43,323 nt of DNA, taken from NCBI GenBank assembly GCA_032229885.1, contig JAVYAJ010000342.1, forward strand, positions 1 to 43,323. The letters run 5' to 3'. The translations under genes and the position numbers were made by a program. Under the pieces are notes generated by a model. The model saw only the letters and a list, made by a program, of their open reading frames with translations, had not been told where the DNA came from and made no database searches. Within the stretch, counting starts at the first letter, position 1; each line of letters begins with the position of its first letter. Origin of the DNA: Anammoximicrobium sp032229885 (GTDB lineage: Bacteria > Planctomycetota > Planctomycetia > Pirellulales > Pirellulaceae). This document shows positions 8,996 through 15,920 of this stretch, piece after piece.

Positions 8996-9088
8996 GCTCG
9001 CGCCCACGTATAGAATGATGCTCGTCAGTGGTCAGTGGTCAGTGGTCAGTGGTCAGTGGTGTCGCTCGCGCCCGCGTATAGAATGGTG
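8996..9088 (+). repeat. GTCAGTG heptamer array (5 copies) flanked by imperfect 25-bp direct repeats
   Basis: Five exact tandem copies of GTCAGTG occupy 9024-9058. They are flanked by two 25-bp near-identical segments at 8996-9020 and 9064-9088 (23 of 25 positions identical, sharing GCTCGCGCCC and GTATAGAATG). The right-hand copy ends four bases before the apbE start codon. A second, degenerate GTCAGTG-type array lies at 30511-30559. Confidence 0.85.
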
Positions 9089-9091
9089 GGC

Positions 9092-10168
9092 ATGAATGCG
9101 AACCGACTTCGCTGCGCGGCTGGGGCCTTGCTACTTGCCGTTCTGGGATTGACGGGCTGCGAGACGACCGAGTCGCCGCCTCCGATCTCGTCCTTCTCCG
9201 GGACGACGATGGGCACGCGTTACACGGTTCGGCTGGCGAATCTGAGGACCGATTCAGACCTCGCGGCTTTGGAACACGGGATTGCCCACAGCTTGGAAAC
9301 GACCGATCAGCAGATGTCGACCTATCTGCCCGACTCGGAACTGTCGCGATTCAATCGTTTCGCCGGCGATGACTGGTTTGCGGTTTCGCCACAGACTGCG
9401 ACGGTGGTTGCCGCGAGCCTCGCGGTTTCCCAGGCCACCGCAGGCGCGTTCGACGTGACGATCGGCCCACTGGTGAATCTGTGGGGGTTCGGGCCGGAAG
9501 GTCATGCCGCCGGGCTTCCGTCGGAGGCCGAGATCGCCGCGAATCGGGCCCGCGTGGGTTACCAGCGTCTGGAGGTCCGTGCCGACCCGCCGGCCCTTCG
9601 CAAGACGCACCCGGACTTGTACGTCGATCTTTCCGCCATCGCCAAAGGGTTTGCGGTGGATCAGGTGGCAGCCATTCTTGAACAGGCCGGCGTGGGCGGC
9701 TTTATGATCGAAGTCGGCGGCGAGGTGCGGACGCGCGGCCGCAAGCCGGACGGAACCCCGTGGCGAATCGGGATCGAGCGGCCGGCAGCCGAGGCTCGCC
9801 AAGTCCAGTGCGTCGTCGAACTCGCTGATCGCGCCCTGGCAACATCGGGCGACTATCGCAATTTCCGCCAGCGGCAGGGGCGCCGATATTCCCATGAAAT
9901 CGATCCGCGGACCGGCCGTCCGGTGGATCATGCACTCGTGTCCGTCTCGGTCCTGGCCGACGATTGCATGACGGCCGACGCCTGGGCGACGGCGCTGCTG
10001 GTCTTGGGCCCGGATGACGCGCTGAAAATCGCCCGTCGCCAAAACCTCGACGTCCTGTGCCTTATTCGGACGGCCGAAGGGTTCGCCGAACAGACAACGC
10101 CTGGATTCGCCGCCCGGATTCGCCCGCTGGCCGCCCCGCCGGTCGACAGAAAGAACGAGCCGCGCTGA
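9092..10168 (+). CDS. apbE: FAD:protein FMN transferase (ApbE), lipoprotein
   Basis: A 358-residue ApbE-family flavin transferase that attaches FMN covalently to threonine residues of flavoproteins such as Nqr/Rnf subunits on the periplasmic side. The ATG at 9092 gives a lipoprotein signal peptide with lipobox LTGC (Cys23). Family motifs follow in order: TTMGTRYTV, TAGAFDVTIGPLVNLWGFGP, the FAD/Mg-binding VDLSAIAKGFAVDQVA, IEVGGEVRTRG, ATSGDYRNF, and the late SVLADDCMTADAWATALLVLG containing the conserved Asp/Thr pair. Length is typical. The open frame extends 19 codons upstream into the heptamer array; that start is rejected because it would bury the lipobox. An in-frame ATG at 9083 is a possible alternative. 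No Nqr, Rnf or other obvious target is encoded in the window. Confidence 0.93.
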   Translation: MNANRLRCAAGALLLAVLGLTGCETTESPPPISSFSGTTMGTRYTVRLANLRTDSDLAALEHGIAHSLETTDQQMSTYLPDSELSRFNRFAGDDWFAVSPQTATVVAASLAVSQATAGAFDVTIGPLVNLWGFGPEGHAAGLPSEAEIAANRARVGYQRLEVRADPPALRKTHPDLYVDLSAIAKGFAVDQVAAILEQAGVGGFMIEVGGEVRTRGRKPDGTPWRIGIERPAAEARQVQCVVELADRALATSGDYRNFRQRQGRRYSHEIDPRTGRPVDHALVSVSVLADDCMTADAWATALLVLGPDDALKIARRQNLDVLCLIRTAEGFAEQTTPGFAARIRPLAAPPVDRKNEPR

Positions 10169-10329
10169 TCCGCACGTCTGGCAGGCTGGTCATCGGGCGC
10201 CGCGCGTCAACGGCGGCCGTATCCGCAAATCAGACGTGGGCCTGCCGGCGTTCTCGCGGCGACCGAAGGCAGGCTCGCGATGACCGGCCGCCCGCGACAT
10301 ATCACCTATCCGGCCGCGAAACGGCCGCA

Positions 10330-12297
10330 TCAGGGAAGCGCCAATTGAACCAGGGCGACGACCTCGTTGTCCGCGAGCGCGCGATCGAATAGCCGGATCT
10401 CGTCCACGTCAAACGAACTATAGCGACCGGCCGTCGCGTCTTTGCCGATCACGACCCCCACGGGATCAGGCAATCGCACTGCGGTATGGCGGCCGGCGGC
10501 ACGGCCGTCGAGGTACAGCACGACATCGCCGCCCGCGCGCCACGTCAACGCGGCGTGCTGCCAAGCCTTGGGACGCAGCAGCGCGTCGGCATAGATCGGC
10601 TCGCGATCCAACGCGGGGCCAAAGCCGCCCGCCAGACGGCCGTCGCTCAATACCAGCCGCAAACGGGCCGAGTCGCCGGCGGACGTGACGAGCGCCGTGG
10701 TTCCCGCCTCAACTTTCGTGCGGAACCAGAGCGAGATCGTTCCGGCTTGGCCGCGGAGCGTGCCGTCGGGGACGTGCAGGCAATCGTCGCGCCCGTCCAG
10801 CCGCAGGGCGGCGCCGAGCAGGCCATCGCGAACCGCGCCCGGACGGCCGTCCAATTTCGCCGTCCGGTTGTGCGACGAGCCGTCGCTGGCCTCGGTTTGG
10901 CTAGGGACTTCGAACGTCCAATGGGCAAGCAATCCCTGGCCGATCATGACGGGCGCCGCCGCGGTCGGCGCGTCTGGCAGCTTGACGACCGGCAGCGCAC
11001 TCGGTTCGACCGCCTCGATGGGCGCGCCGCCGTGAAGCCGTTGTTCCTCGCTTCGTCCCATCGCGGCAAAACTGTCGATCCCCTTGCGTCGCCGGGCCGC
11101 CTCCGCCGCACTGTACCCTTGCCCATCGATGCGGTCGCTCCGCGGGCCGGCCGACGGCGAGCGTGCCGACGACGGAGACGGAGGCGGAGACGGAGGCGGC
11201 GACGACCGCGCGGGTTGCGAGTCGGTTGTCGCCGCGGTCGGCATCGGCGGCAGCTCGCCGAGATCGCGATCGTTCATCCCGGACGTCCGCCGACCGACCA
11301 CCTGGGAACCTCTGGTCGCTCGATCGCCATCGGACGGTTGATCCAGTAGATAGATGGACAGCGCCACGACCGACACAACCGCCAGGGCGCACGCACCGAG
11401 AGCGGCCCACGGCGCGCTGCGCGCCGGCTGGCGCCGCATAGACTTGGCAGCCGCGGACGCTCGACGCGCGATCGGTCTCGTCCCCGCGCCCCGCGCCGTA
11501 CCGCGCAGCGACGCCGGTCGCTCGGCGCCCACCCGAAGCTGGATTGGCGCCGGACCTGCATGCTCGTCAGCGTTCGGCTCGGTCCCCGCACCGTCCGCTT
11601 GCCCCGTATCGGTCGCCAGTTCAGACGCCGCACTTGCCGGCGAGGCCGGCGTCGAGATGTCTTGAGGCAGATCCAGTTTCCGGGGGAACTCGACGCGTCC
11701 TCCGAGTCGGGGCACCGCCCGACCGCGCGATCGAACCGCCTCGACCTTGATAATCGGGGCCGCGACGGACGTATCGATAGGCGAATCGACGGACTCGGCT
11801 GTGGAGGGCGGCGAGACCGCAGCCGGCGACTGGCCGGCGACAACTGTTGGCGTGGATTCCGCGGTCAGGGGAATTGCCACCGCCAGCGGCACGCCCTGCG
11901 CGGTCGGCGCATCAGAATCCGTCGGCGCGTCCGCGGCGACGAGCGGCAGAGCCGCGTCGGTATCCACCGCGCCAGGATCCACTGCGCCAGTGGCCTCGTC
12001 GGGCTGGGCCTCGGAATTCAGGATCGCCCGCAGTTGGGCATCGTAGGTCCTCTTTTTAGCAGGCCCGAGCAGGCACAATTGGGCAGCGACGACCTGGGGC
12101 AGCAGCCGCTGGGCCTCTTGGCGATCCGTAGTCGCGTCCGAATCCTCAAGAAACGCGATGATCCGCGTCGCGGCGGCCTCGATAACGTCGGCCCGCGTTT
12201 CGAACAGTTCCAGGCCCAGCAACTGATAGTGGTGGTCGGGTCGTCGCGTGCGGACGGACTCGAACCATGTCCGTAATTCATCGAACTCGGTCACCAT
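10330..12297 (-). CDS. J-domain-like / transmembrane / LamG fusion protein
   Basis: A 655-residue protein of planctomycete type. Residues 1-91 resemble the DnaJ-like module found at the N terminus of many planctomycete proteins (HHYQLLGLELFE, a CLLGPAKKRTYDAQLRA tail). A long Pro/Ala/Thr-rich linker leads to one membrane helix (about 296-318, ALGACALAVVSVVALSIYLL), then a second Ser/Pro-rich linker, and a C-terminal concanavalin A/LamG-type domain (about 455-650; LLAHWTFE, ISLWFRTK, HAALTWRAGGDVVLYLDG, DVDEIRLFDRAL). The topology suggests a cytoplasmic J-like module and an external glycan-binding domain. The function is unknown. The ATG at 12297 follows GAGGAA closely; a GTG lies one codon later. 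The open frame runs 99 codons further upstream, but that part is arginine-rich with no domain. A good promoter-like sequence lies immediately upstream (12305-12333). Confidence 0.75.
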   Translation of the reverse strand: MVTEFDELRTWFESVRTRRPDHHYQLLGLELFETRADVIEAAATRIIAFLEDSDATTDRQEAQRLLPQVVAAQLCLLGPAKKRTYDAQLRAILNSEAQPDEATGAVDPGAVDTDAALPLVAADAPTDSDAPTAQGVPLAVAIPLTAESTPTVVAGQSPAAVSPPSTAESVDSPIDTSVAAPIIKVEAVRSRGRAVPRLGGRVEFPRKLDLPQDISTPASPASAASELATDTGQADGAGTEPNADEHAGPAPIQLRVGAERPASLRGTARGAGTRPIARRASAAAKSMRRQPARSAPWAALGACALAVVSVVALSIYLLDQPSDGDRATRGSQVVGRRTSGMNDRDLGELPPMPTAATTDSQPARSSPPPSPPPSPSSARSPSAGPRSDRIDGQGYSAAEAARRRKGIDSFAAMGRSEEQRLHGGAPIEAVEPSALPVVKLPDAPTAAAPVMIGQGLLAHWTFEVPSQTEASDGSSHNRTAKLDGRPGAVRDGLLGAALRLDGRDDCLHVPDGTLRGQAGTISLWFRTKVEAGTTALVTSAGDSARLRLVLSDGRLAGGFGPALDREPIYADALLRPKAWQHAALTWRAGGDVVLYLDGRAAGRHTAVRLPDPVGVVIGKDATAGRYSSFDVDEIRLFDRALADNEVVALVQLALP

Positions 12298-12304
12298 TTC
12301 CTCA

Positions 12305-12333
12305 ATTTTATCTGATTCAATTTTCGTTGACAA
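12305..12333 (-). promoter_or_regulatory. Sigma-70-like promoter for the J-like/LamG gene
   Basis: Read on the minus strand: a -35 element TTGTCA (12333-12328, 5 of 6 to TTGACA), a 17-base spacer (12327-12311) and a -10 element TAAAAT (12310-12305, 5 of 6 to TATAAT). It stands out because it is an AT-rich island in GC-rich DNA. The predicted transcription start would fall at or within a few bases of the ATG at 12297, implying a leaderless or near-leaderless mRNA. Prediction only. Confidence 0.5.
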
Positions 12334-12620
12334 CGCGATGCGCAAATCCCGGACTCGGCGGAGTCGGACATCGGGCTGCCGGTCGGGGCGCGCTGCCCGG
12401 CCGAGCGGCAACTCGCCGAGCTCCGGCGTTTGCCGGGCGCCATCCGTCGAAGCCCGCGCGAGCCCGCCGTCCGATCGTGCCGTGTCCTGGGGCCGTGCCC
12501 GTGCCGCCAAGGCCGAGCCGCACGGCGGTCGGTCGTAGCGATCCGAACGGCCGCGCGTCGCCCGTTCGAAGCCTGGGAGGCTGCGCCGCCGCAAGAACGA
12601 CGCCTGCGCACCACATCGTG

Positions 12621-12649
12621 TTGACCGAATGCCACCCGTGACCTAGATA
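12621..12649 (+). promoter_or_regulatory. Possible sigma-70-like promoter for the NtrC-type regulator
   Basis: TTGACC (12621-12626), a 17-base spacer and TAGATA (12644-12649), followed by an AT-rich AATAAC stretch, about 43 bases before the start codon at 12692. The -35 is a good match and the -10 a weak one. Confidence 0.35.
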
Positions 12650-12691
12650 AATAACGTCCGGGGAAGACTTCTGCAACTTGTGGGGACAAAC

Positions 12692-14083
12692 ATGCGACAC
12701 GGCTCTCTGTTGGTGGTAGATGATGACCTTTTGACCTTGGACGCCACGGCAGACTGGCTGCGTGAGAAGGGCTTCGGCGTCTCGGCGGCGACGACCTGCG
12801 GCCAGGCCCGGGCGCTGATCGACGCTTCGGCCTTTGATCTGGTGTTGGCGGATATCCGGCTGCAGGACGGCGATGGCTTCGACATCCTGCGGCACTGCCG
12901 CGTTCGGCGGCCAGAGACCGCGGTGATCCTGGTAACCGGGTACGCGACCAACCAAACCGAGGCGGAAGCGATCCGGTCGGGGGCCTGCGATCTGCTGAGC
13001 AAACCGCTTCGAGACGATCGGCTCGAATCGGCCATCGCCCGTGCGCTGGCGAGGCGACCCGAGCACGACCCGCGGCACGCGGCGGATTCGCCCGCCGTGG
13101 TTCGGTTCGGGATGGAGAACATCGTCGGGCTGGATCATCGGATGTTGAAGGTGTTCGACGTCATCGACAGCATCGCCAACACGCGGGCCACGGTTCTGAT
13201 CACCGGCGAGAGCGGCACAGGCAAGTCGCTGGTCGCCCGGGCGATCCACCGCCGTAGCGAGCGGCGGGCCGGGCCATTTGTCGAGGTGGCGTGTGGGGCG
13301 TTGCCGGAAACGCTGCTGGAAAGCGAGCTGTTCGGACACGTCGCCGGATCGTTCACCGGCGCCGTCGGCGACAAGACGGGCAAGTTCAAACAGTCCGACG
13401 GCGGAACGATCTTTCTGGATGAAATCAGCACCGCCTCGCCTAACATGCAAGTCAAGCTGTTGCGCGTGTTGCAGGAGTTGGAGTTCGAGCCGGTGGGCGG
13501 GATCCGCACGATCCGCGTCGATACGCGCGTGATCTTGGCGACCAACGAAGATCTGACGCGGGCCGTCGCCGCGGGTCGCTTTCGCCAAGATTTGTACTAC
13601 CGGATCAACGTGATCAACGTCGAACTGCCGCCGCTGCGCTCGCGCGCGGCCGATATCCCGCTGCTGGCCCAGCATTTTCTGGCGCGCGTGCGCGAGGACA
13701 GCGGCAAACAGGTGGAAGGCTTCTCGGACGAGGCATTGGCCGCGCTCCAGGCATACGCGTGGCCGGGGAACGTGCGCGAATTGCAGAACGTGGTCGAGCG
13801 GTCCGTCTTGCTGGGCAAACGCCCCTGGATCTCGCTCGACGATCTACCCGGCGAGTTGACAAAGGCCATGCCTGCGCCGCCCCGGCGATCGACGCGCCGC
13901 ACGCTCAAGGAAGCGCTCGAAGCGCCCGAACGCCAGATTATCCTCGAGACGCTGCAGCAACAGAATTGGAACCGAAACGCGACCGCCGAACAACTCGGAA
14001 TCAATCGAACCACGCTGTACAAGAAAATGAAGCGGCTCGGTCTCGAATCGCCCTTTCCCCACTGGAGTGCAATGGACAACTAG
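12692..14083 (+). CDS. NtrC-family sigma-54-dependent response regulator
   Basis: A 463-residue transcriptional activator. The receiver domain (1-120) has the acidic cluster Asp10-Asp12 region, phosphoacceptor Asp54 in VLADIRL, Thr82 in VTGY and Lys104 in SKPL. The AAA+ domain has Walker A GESGTGKS (172-179), the sigma-54 contact loop as GSFTGA (219-224) instead of the usual GAFTGA, Walker B GGTIFLDEI and the R-finger region FRQDLYYRINV. A Fis-type HTH closes the protein (about 420-455; ATAEQLGINRTTLYKKMKRLG). The ATG at 12692 is preceded five bases upstream by GGGGA; a GTG at 12680 is in frame but less well placed. No histidine kinase is adjacent, so it is an orphan regulator here; its targets are unknown. 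Confidence 0.95.
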   Translation: MRHGSLLVVDDDLLTLDATADWLREKGFGVSAATTCGQARALIDASAFDLVLADIRLQDGDGFDILRHCRVRRPETAVILVTGYATNQTEAEAIRSGACDLLSKPLRDDRLESAIARALARRPEHDPRHAADSPAVVRFGMENIVGLDHRMLKVFDVIDSIANTRATVLITGESGTGKSLVARAIHRRSERRAGPFVEVACGALPETLLESELFGHVAGSFTGAVGDKTGKFKQSDGGTIFLDEISTASPNMQVKLLRVLQELEFEPVGGIRTIRVDTRVILATNEDLTRAVAAGRFRQDLYYRINVINVELPPLRSRAADIPLLAQHFLARVREDSGKQVEGFSDEALAALQAYAWPGNVRELQNVVERSVLLGKRPWISLDDLPGELTKAMPAPPRRSTRRTLKEALEAPERQIILETLQQQNWNRNATAEQLGINRTTLYKKMKRLGLESPFPHWSAMDN

Positions 14084-14170
14084 CGTGATGTCAAGTCTAA
14101 GTGCCAGGGCGACCGTGATTGTTGCGCCGCGCGATCTTCGTGCTCGGGCGCGGGCGACACCGCGAAAGTT

Positions 14171-14191
14171 ATGATGAGACAACGCACTGGC
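14171..14191 (+). repeat. 21-bp direct repeat, copy 1
   Basis: ATGATGAGACAACGCACTGG followed by C; it matches 14566-14586 at 19 of 21 positions. It is preceded by GTT, so TATGAT overlaps its start and resembles a -10 hexamer. Confidence 0.6.
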
Positions 14192-14333
14192 AAGCGGGCA
14201 GTGGCATCCTCGCTCGCGGCAGCCGGGCAGCGTAGCTGAGGGTTGGCCTGGCGAACGGCACCGGACCGCACGGTCGGGTTCTTTTGAAGTTGCTCGCTAC
14301 GCGACCGTACACCAAAGGCGCCCCACGCCGTAG

Positions 14334-14363
14334 CCAGGGTCGCCGCGCAGCCGCGCACCCTGG
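14334..14363. repeat. GC-rich hairpin
   Basis: CCAGGGT (14334-14340) and ACCCTGG (14357-14363) are exact complements; inside them GCGC can pair with GCGC. It lies 250 bp after the regulator gene and is not followed by a T-run. Possible transcript 3-prime structure or dispersed repeat. Confidence 0.4.
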
Positions 14364-14565
14364 GACGCCCCGGGTTCGATGTCAAAGTTAAGCGCTGGGG
14401 TGTCCACAATTGTCAGGTCGAGGAATTCCGTGCGATGGCGAGTGTCACGACCTGGACGTTATACTTCGCGCGGGTCGAAATGGCGGCCGGCACGGCGGAC
14501 TTCAGTTCGCTTTTTGTCACACGGAACCTGATGTTCGCGAGGCCATTCATACCCGCGCTCGGTAG

Positions 14566-14586
14566 ATGATGGGACAACGCGCTGGC
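14566..14586 (+). repeat. 21-bp direct repeat, copy 2, upstream of the AGE gene
   Basis: ATGATGGGACAACGCGCTGG followed by C; 19 of 21 identical to 14171-14191. It ends 32 bases before the AGE start codon, so it may be part of its promoter or leader. Confidence 0.6.
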
Positions 14587-14618
14587 GCGGCGCGCAGCCG
14601 CGCGAGGATGGTGACCGT

Positions 14619-15920
14619 ATGCTGCCCGATTCGTTGTTCAGACTTCGCTCGATCTATCGCGATGGTTTGTTGAACGACACGTTGCCGTTCTGGCTTCCGC
14701 GGGCGGTCGATCCCGAGCACGGCGGCTATTTCACTTCGCTGGATCGCGACGGAACCATCTTGCAGACCGACAAGGCCATCTGGTTTCAGGGGCGATTTGC
14801 CTGGGTGCTGGCAACGCTGTTTCGGACCGTCGAGCCGCGCGTCGAGTGGCTCGAAGCAGCGCGCCACGGAATCGAGTTCCTGCAAGCTCACGGCTTCGAT
14901 CAGGACGGCCGGATGTTCTTTGCGGTCACGCGCGACGGTCGGCCGTTGCGCAAGCGGCGGTACGTCTACTCGGAATGCTTTGCGACCATGGCCTTGGCCG
15001 CCTACGGGCTCGCTGCGCGCCAGCCGCAAACCATCCAACAGGCGATCGACCTGTTCCGCCTGGTTTTGCGGTATCACCGCGCGCCCGGACTGCTCGAACC
15101 CAAAACCATTCCGGCCACGCGCCCGACCAAGGGGTTGGCGATGACCATGACGCTGATCGTCACGGCGCAAGAGCTGCGCAAGGCGCTTGCCGACCCCGAG
15201 TTGACGACGGATCCTGTCGGGGCGACCGCGTCCCGCGGGGCGACCGAGCCTGCCGCGGCGGATCAGGCTCGCGCCGCGGCCGAGCCCGGCGAGGCCTGGC
15301 TGAACGCCGTGATCGACGAGGCGATCGACGAGATCGAACGAGATTTCCTCAAACGCGAGTTCCGTTGCGTGTTGGAAACCGTCGGGCCGAGCGGCGAGTT
15401 TTACGACACGTTCGACGGACGGCTGACGTGTCCTGGGCACGCGATCGAGGCAGGGTGGTTCATCCTCGAAGAAGCCCGCCAGCGCGGCGCCGACTCGCGG
15501 CTGCTGCGTCTGGGCACGACGATCATCGACTGGTCCTTGGAACAGGGTTGGGATCCCGTGTACGGCGGGATGCTGTATTTTCGCGATGCCCGCGGTCTGC
15601 CGTCGGCCGAGTACTGGCACGATATGAAGTTCTGGTGGCCGCACAACGAGTCGCTCATCGCGACCCTGCTCGCCTGGCGGATGACGGGCCAAGCCCGATA
15701 TGCCCGGTGGCACCAACAGATCCACGACTGGGCGTATGCCCGTTTTCCCGATCCCGTGCATGGCGAGTGGTTCGGCTATCTTCATCGCGATGGCACGCTG
15801 TCGACGCGGCTGAAGGGCAACATGTGGAAAGGGCCTTTCCACCTGCCGCGGATGCAATGGCGCTGCTGGCAACTGTTGGAACAAATCTTGAAGGAGACCG
15901 CTCGATGCGTTACGCCGTGA
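14619..15920 (+). CDS. AGE-family epimerase/isomerase (N-acylglucosamine 2-epimerase-like)
   Basis: A 433-residue protein of the N-acyl-D-glucosamine 2-epimerase superfamily, an (alpha/alpha)6-barrel whose members isomerise or epimerise mannose, GlcNAc or the reducing end of cellobiose. Catalytic-type histidines are present at His274 (CPGHAIEAGW), His342 (WWPHNES) and His408 (GPFHLPR), with the N-terminal WFQGRFAWVLA motif. An Ala/Gly/Thr-rich insert (about residues 196-227) interrupts the barrel. The start at 14619 has GAGGATGG eight bases upstream. It overlaps manC by 16 bp, so the two are translationally linked; a mannose-related substrate is a reasonable inference. Cellobiose 2-epimerase or a plain mannose isomerase cannot be excluded. 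Confidence 0.85.
   Translation: MLPDSLFRLRSIYRDGLLNDTLPFWLPRAVDPEHGGYFTSLDRDGTILQTDKAIWFQGRFAWVLATLFRTVEPRVEWLEAARHGIEFLQAHGFDQDGRMFFAVTRDGRPLRKRRYVYSECFATMALAAYGLAARQPQTIQQAIDLFRLVLRYHRAPGLLEPKTIPATRPTKGLAMTMTLIVTAQELRKALADPELTTDPVGATASRGATEPAAADQARAAAEPGEAWLNAVIDEAIDEIERDFLKREFRCVLETVGPSGEFYDTFDGRLTCPGHAIEAGWFILEEARQRGADSRLLRLGTTIIDWSLEQGWDPVYGGMLYFRDARGLPSAEYWHDMKFWWPHNESLIATLLAWRMTGQARYARWHQQIHDWAYARFPDPVHGEWFGYLHRDGTLSTRLKGNMWKGPFHLPRMQWRCWQLLEQILKETARCVTP

Larger units (their letters stand above)
8696..9091. other. 396-bp intergenic region upstream of apbE, with repeats
   Basis: No gene is supported. The region contains the inverted repeat at 8840-8893 and, close to apbE, a five-copy heptamer array between two imperfect 25-bp direct repeats (both listed separately). 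A CGTATAGAATG word occurs in each 25-bp repeat and could act as a -10-like element for apbE; this is inference. Confidence 0.6.
12298..12691. other. 394-bp divergent promoter region
   Basis: This lies between two divergently transcribed genes. Promoter-like elements are seen at both ends (12305-12333 minus, 12621-12649 plus). The GC-rich middle (about 12340-12600) has no supported gene; its open frames are arginine/proline-rich and lack domains. Confidence 0.6.
14084..14618. other. 535-bp intergenic region with repeats and a strong hairpin
   Basis: No gene longer than about 22 codons is plausible. It contains a 21-bp word at 14171-14191 repeated at 14566-14586 (19 of 21 identical) and a GC-rich hairpin at 14334-14363, both listed separately. 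The region probably carries the terminator of the regulator gene and the promoter of the AGE-manC pair, but neither is clear-cut. Confidence 0.55.

Noticed and set aside
7115..9007. A 630-codon minus-strand open frame opposite the secretin gene
   Set aside because: It lies antisense to clear secretin coding sequence. Its translation is His/Arg/Gly/Gln-rich with no domain, as expected from the complement of GC-rich codons.
9024..9058. CRISPR array
   Set aside because: The heptamers are direct tandem copies without spacers, far too short for CRISPR repeats, and no cas gene is in the window.
12317..13675. A 452-codon minus-strand open frame opposite the NtrC-type regulator
   Set aside because: Receiver, AAA+ and HTH motifs are all intact on the plus strand.
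14371..14400. A GGGTTCGAT word resembling a tRNA T-loop
   Set aside because: The flanking bases do not form a 5-bp T stem, and no acceptor or anticodon arm can be folded around it. Other GTTCGA words (near 35144 and 35789) fail in the same way.
14547..15884. A 445-codon minus-strand open frame opposite the AGE gene
   Set aside because: AGE catalytic motifs are intact on the plus strand, and the antisense frame has only shadow composition.
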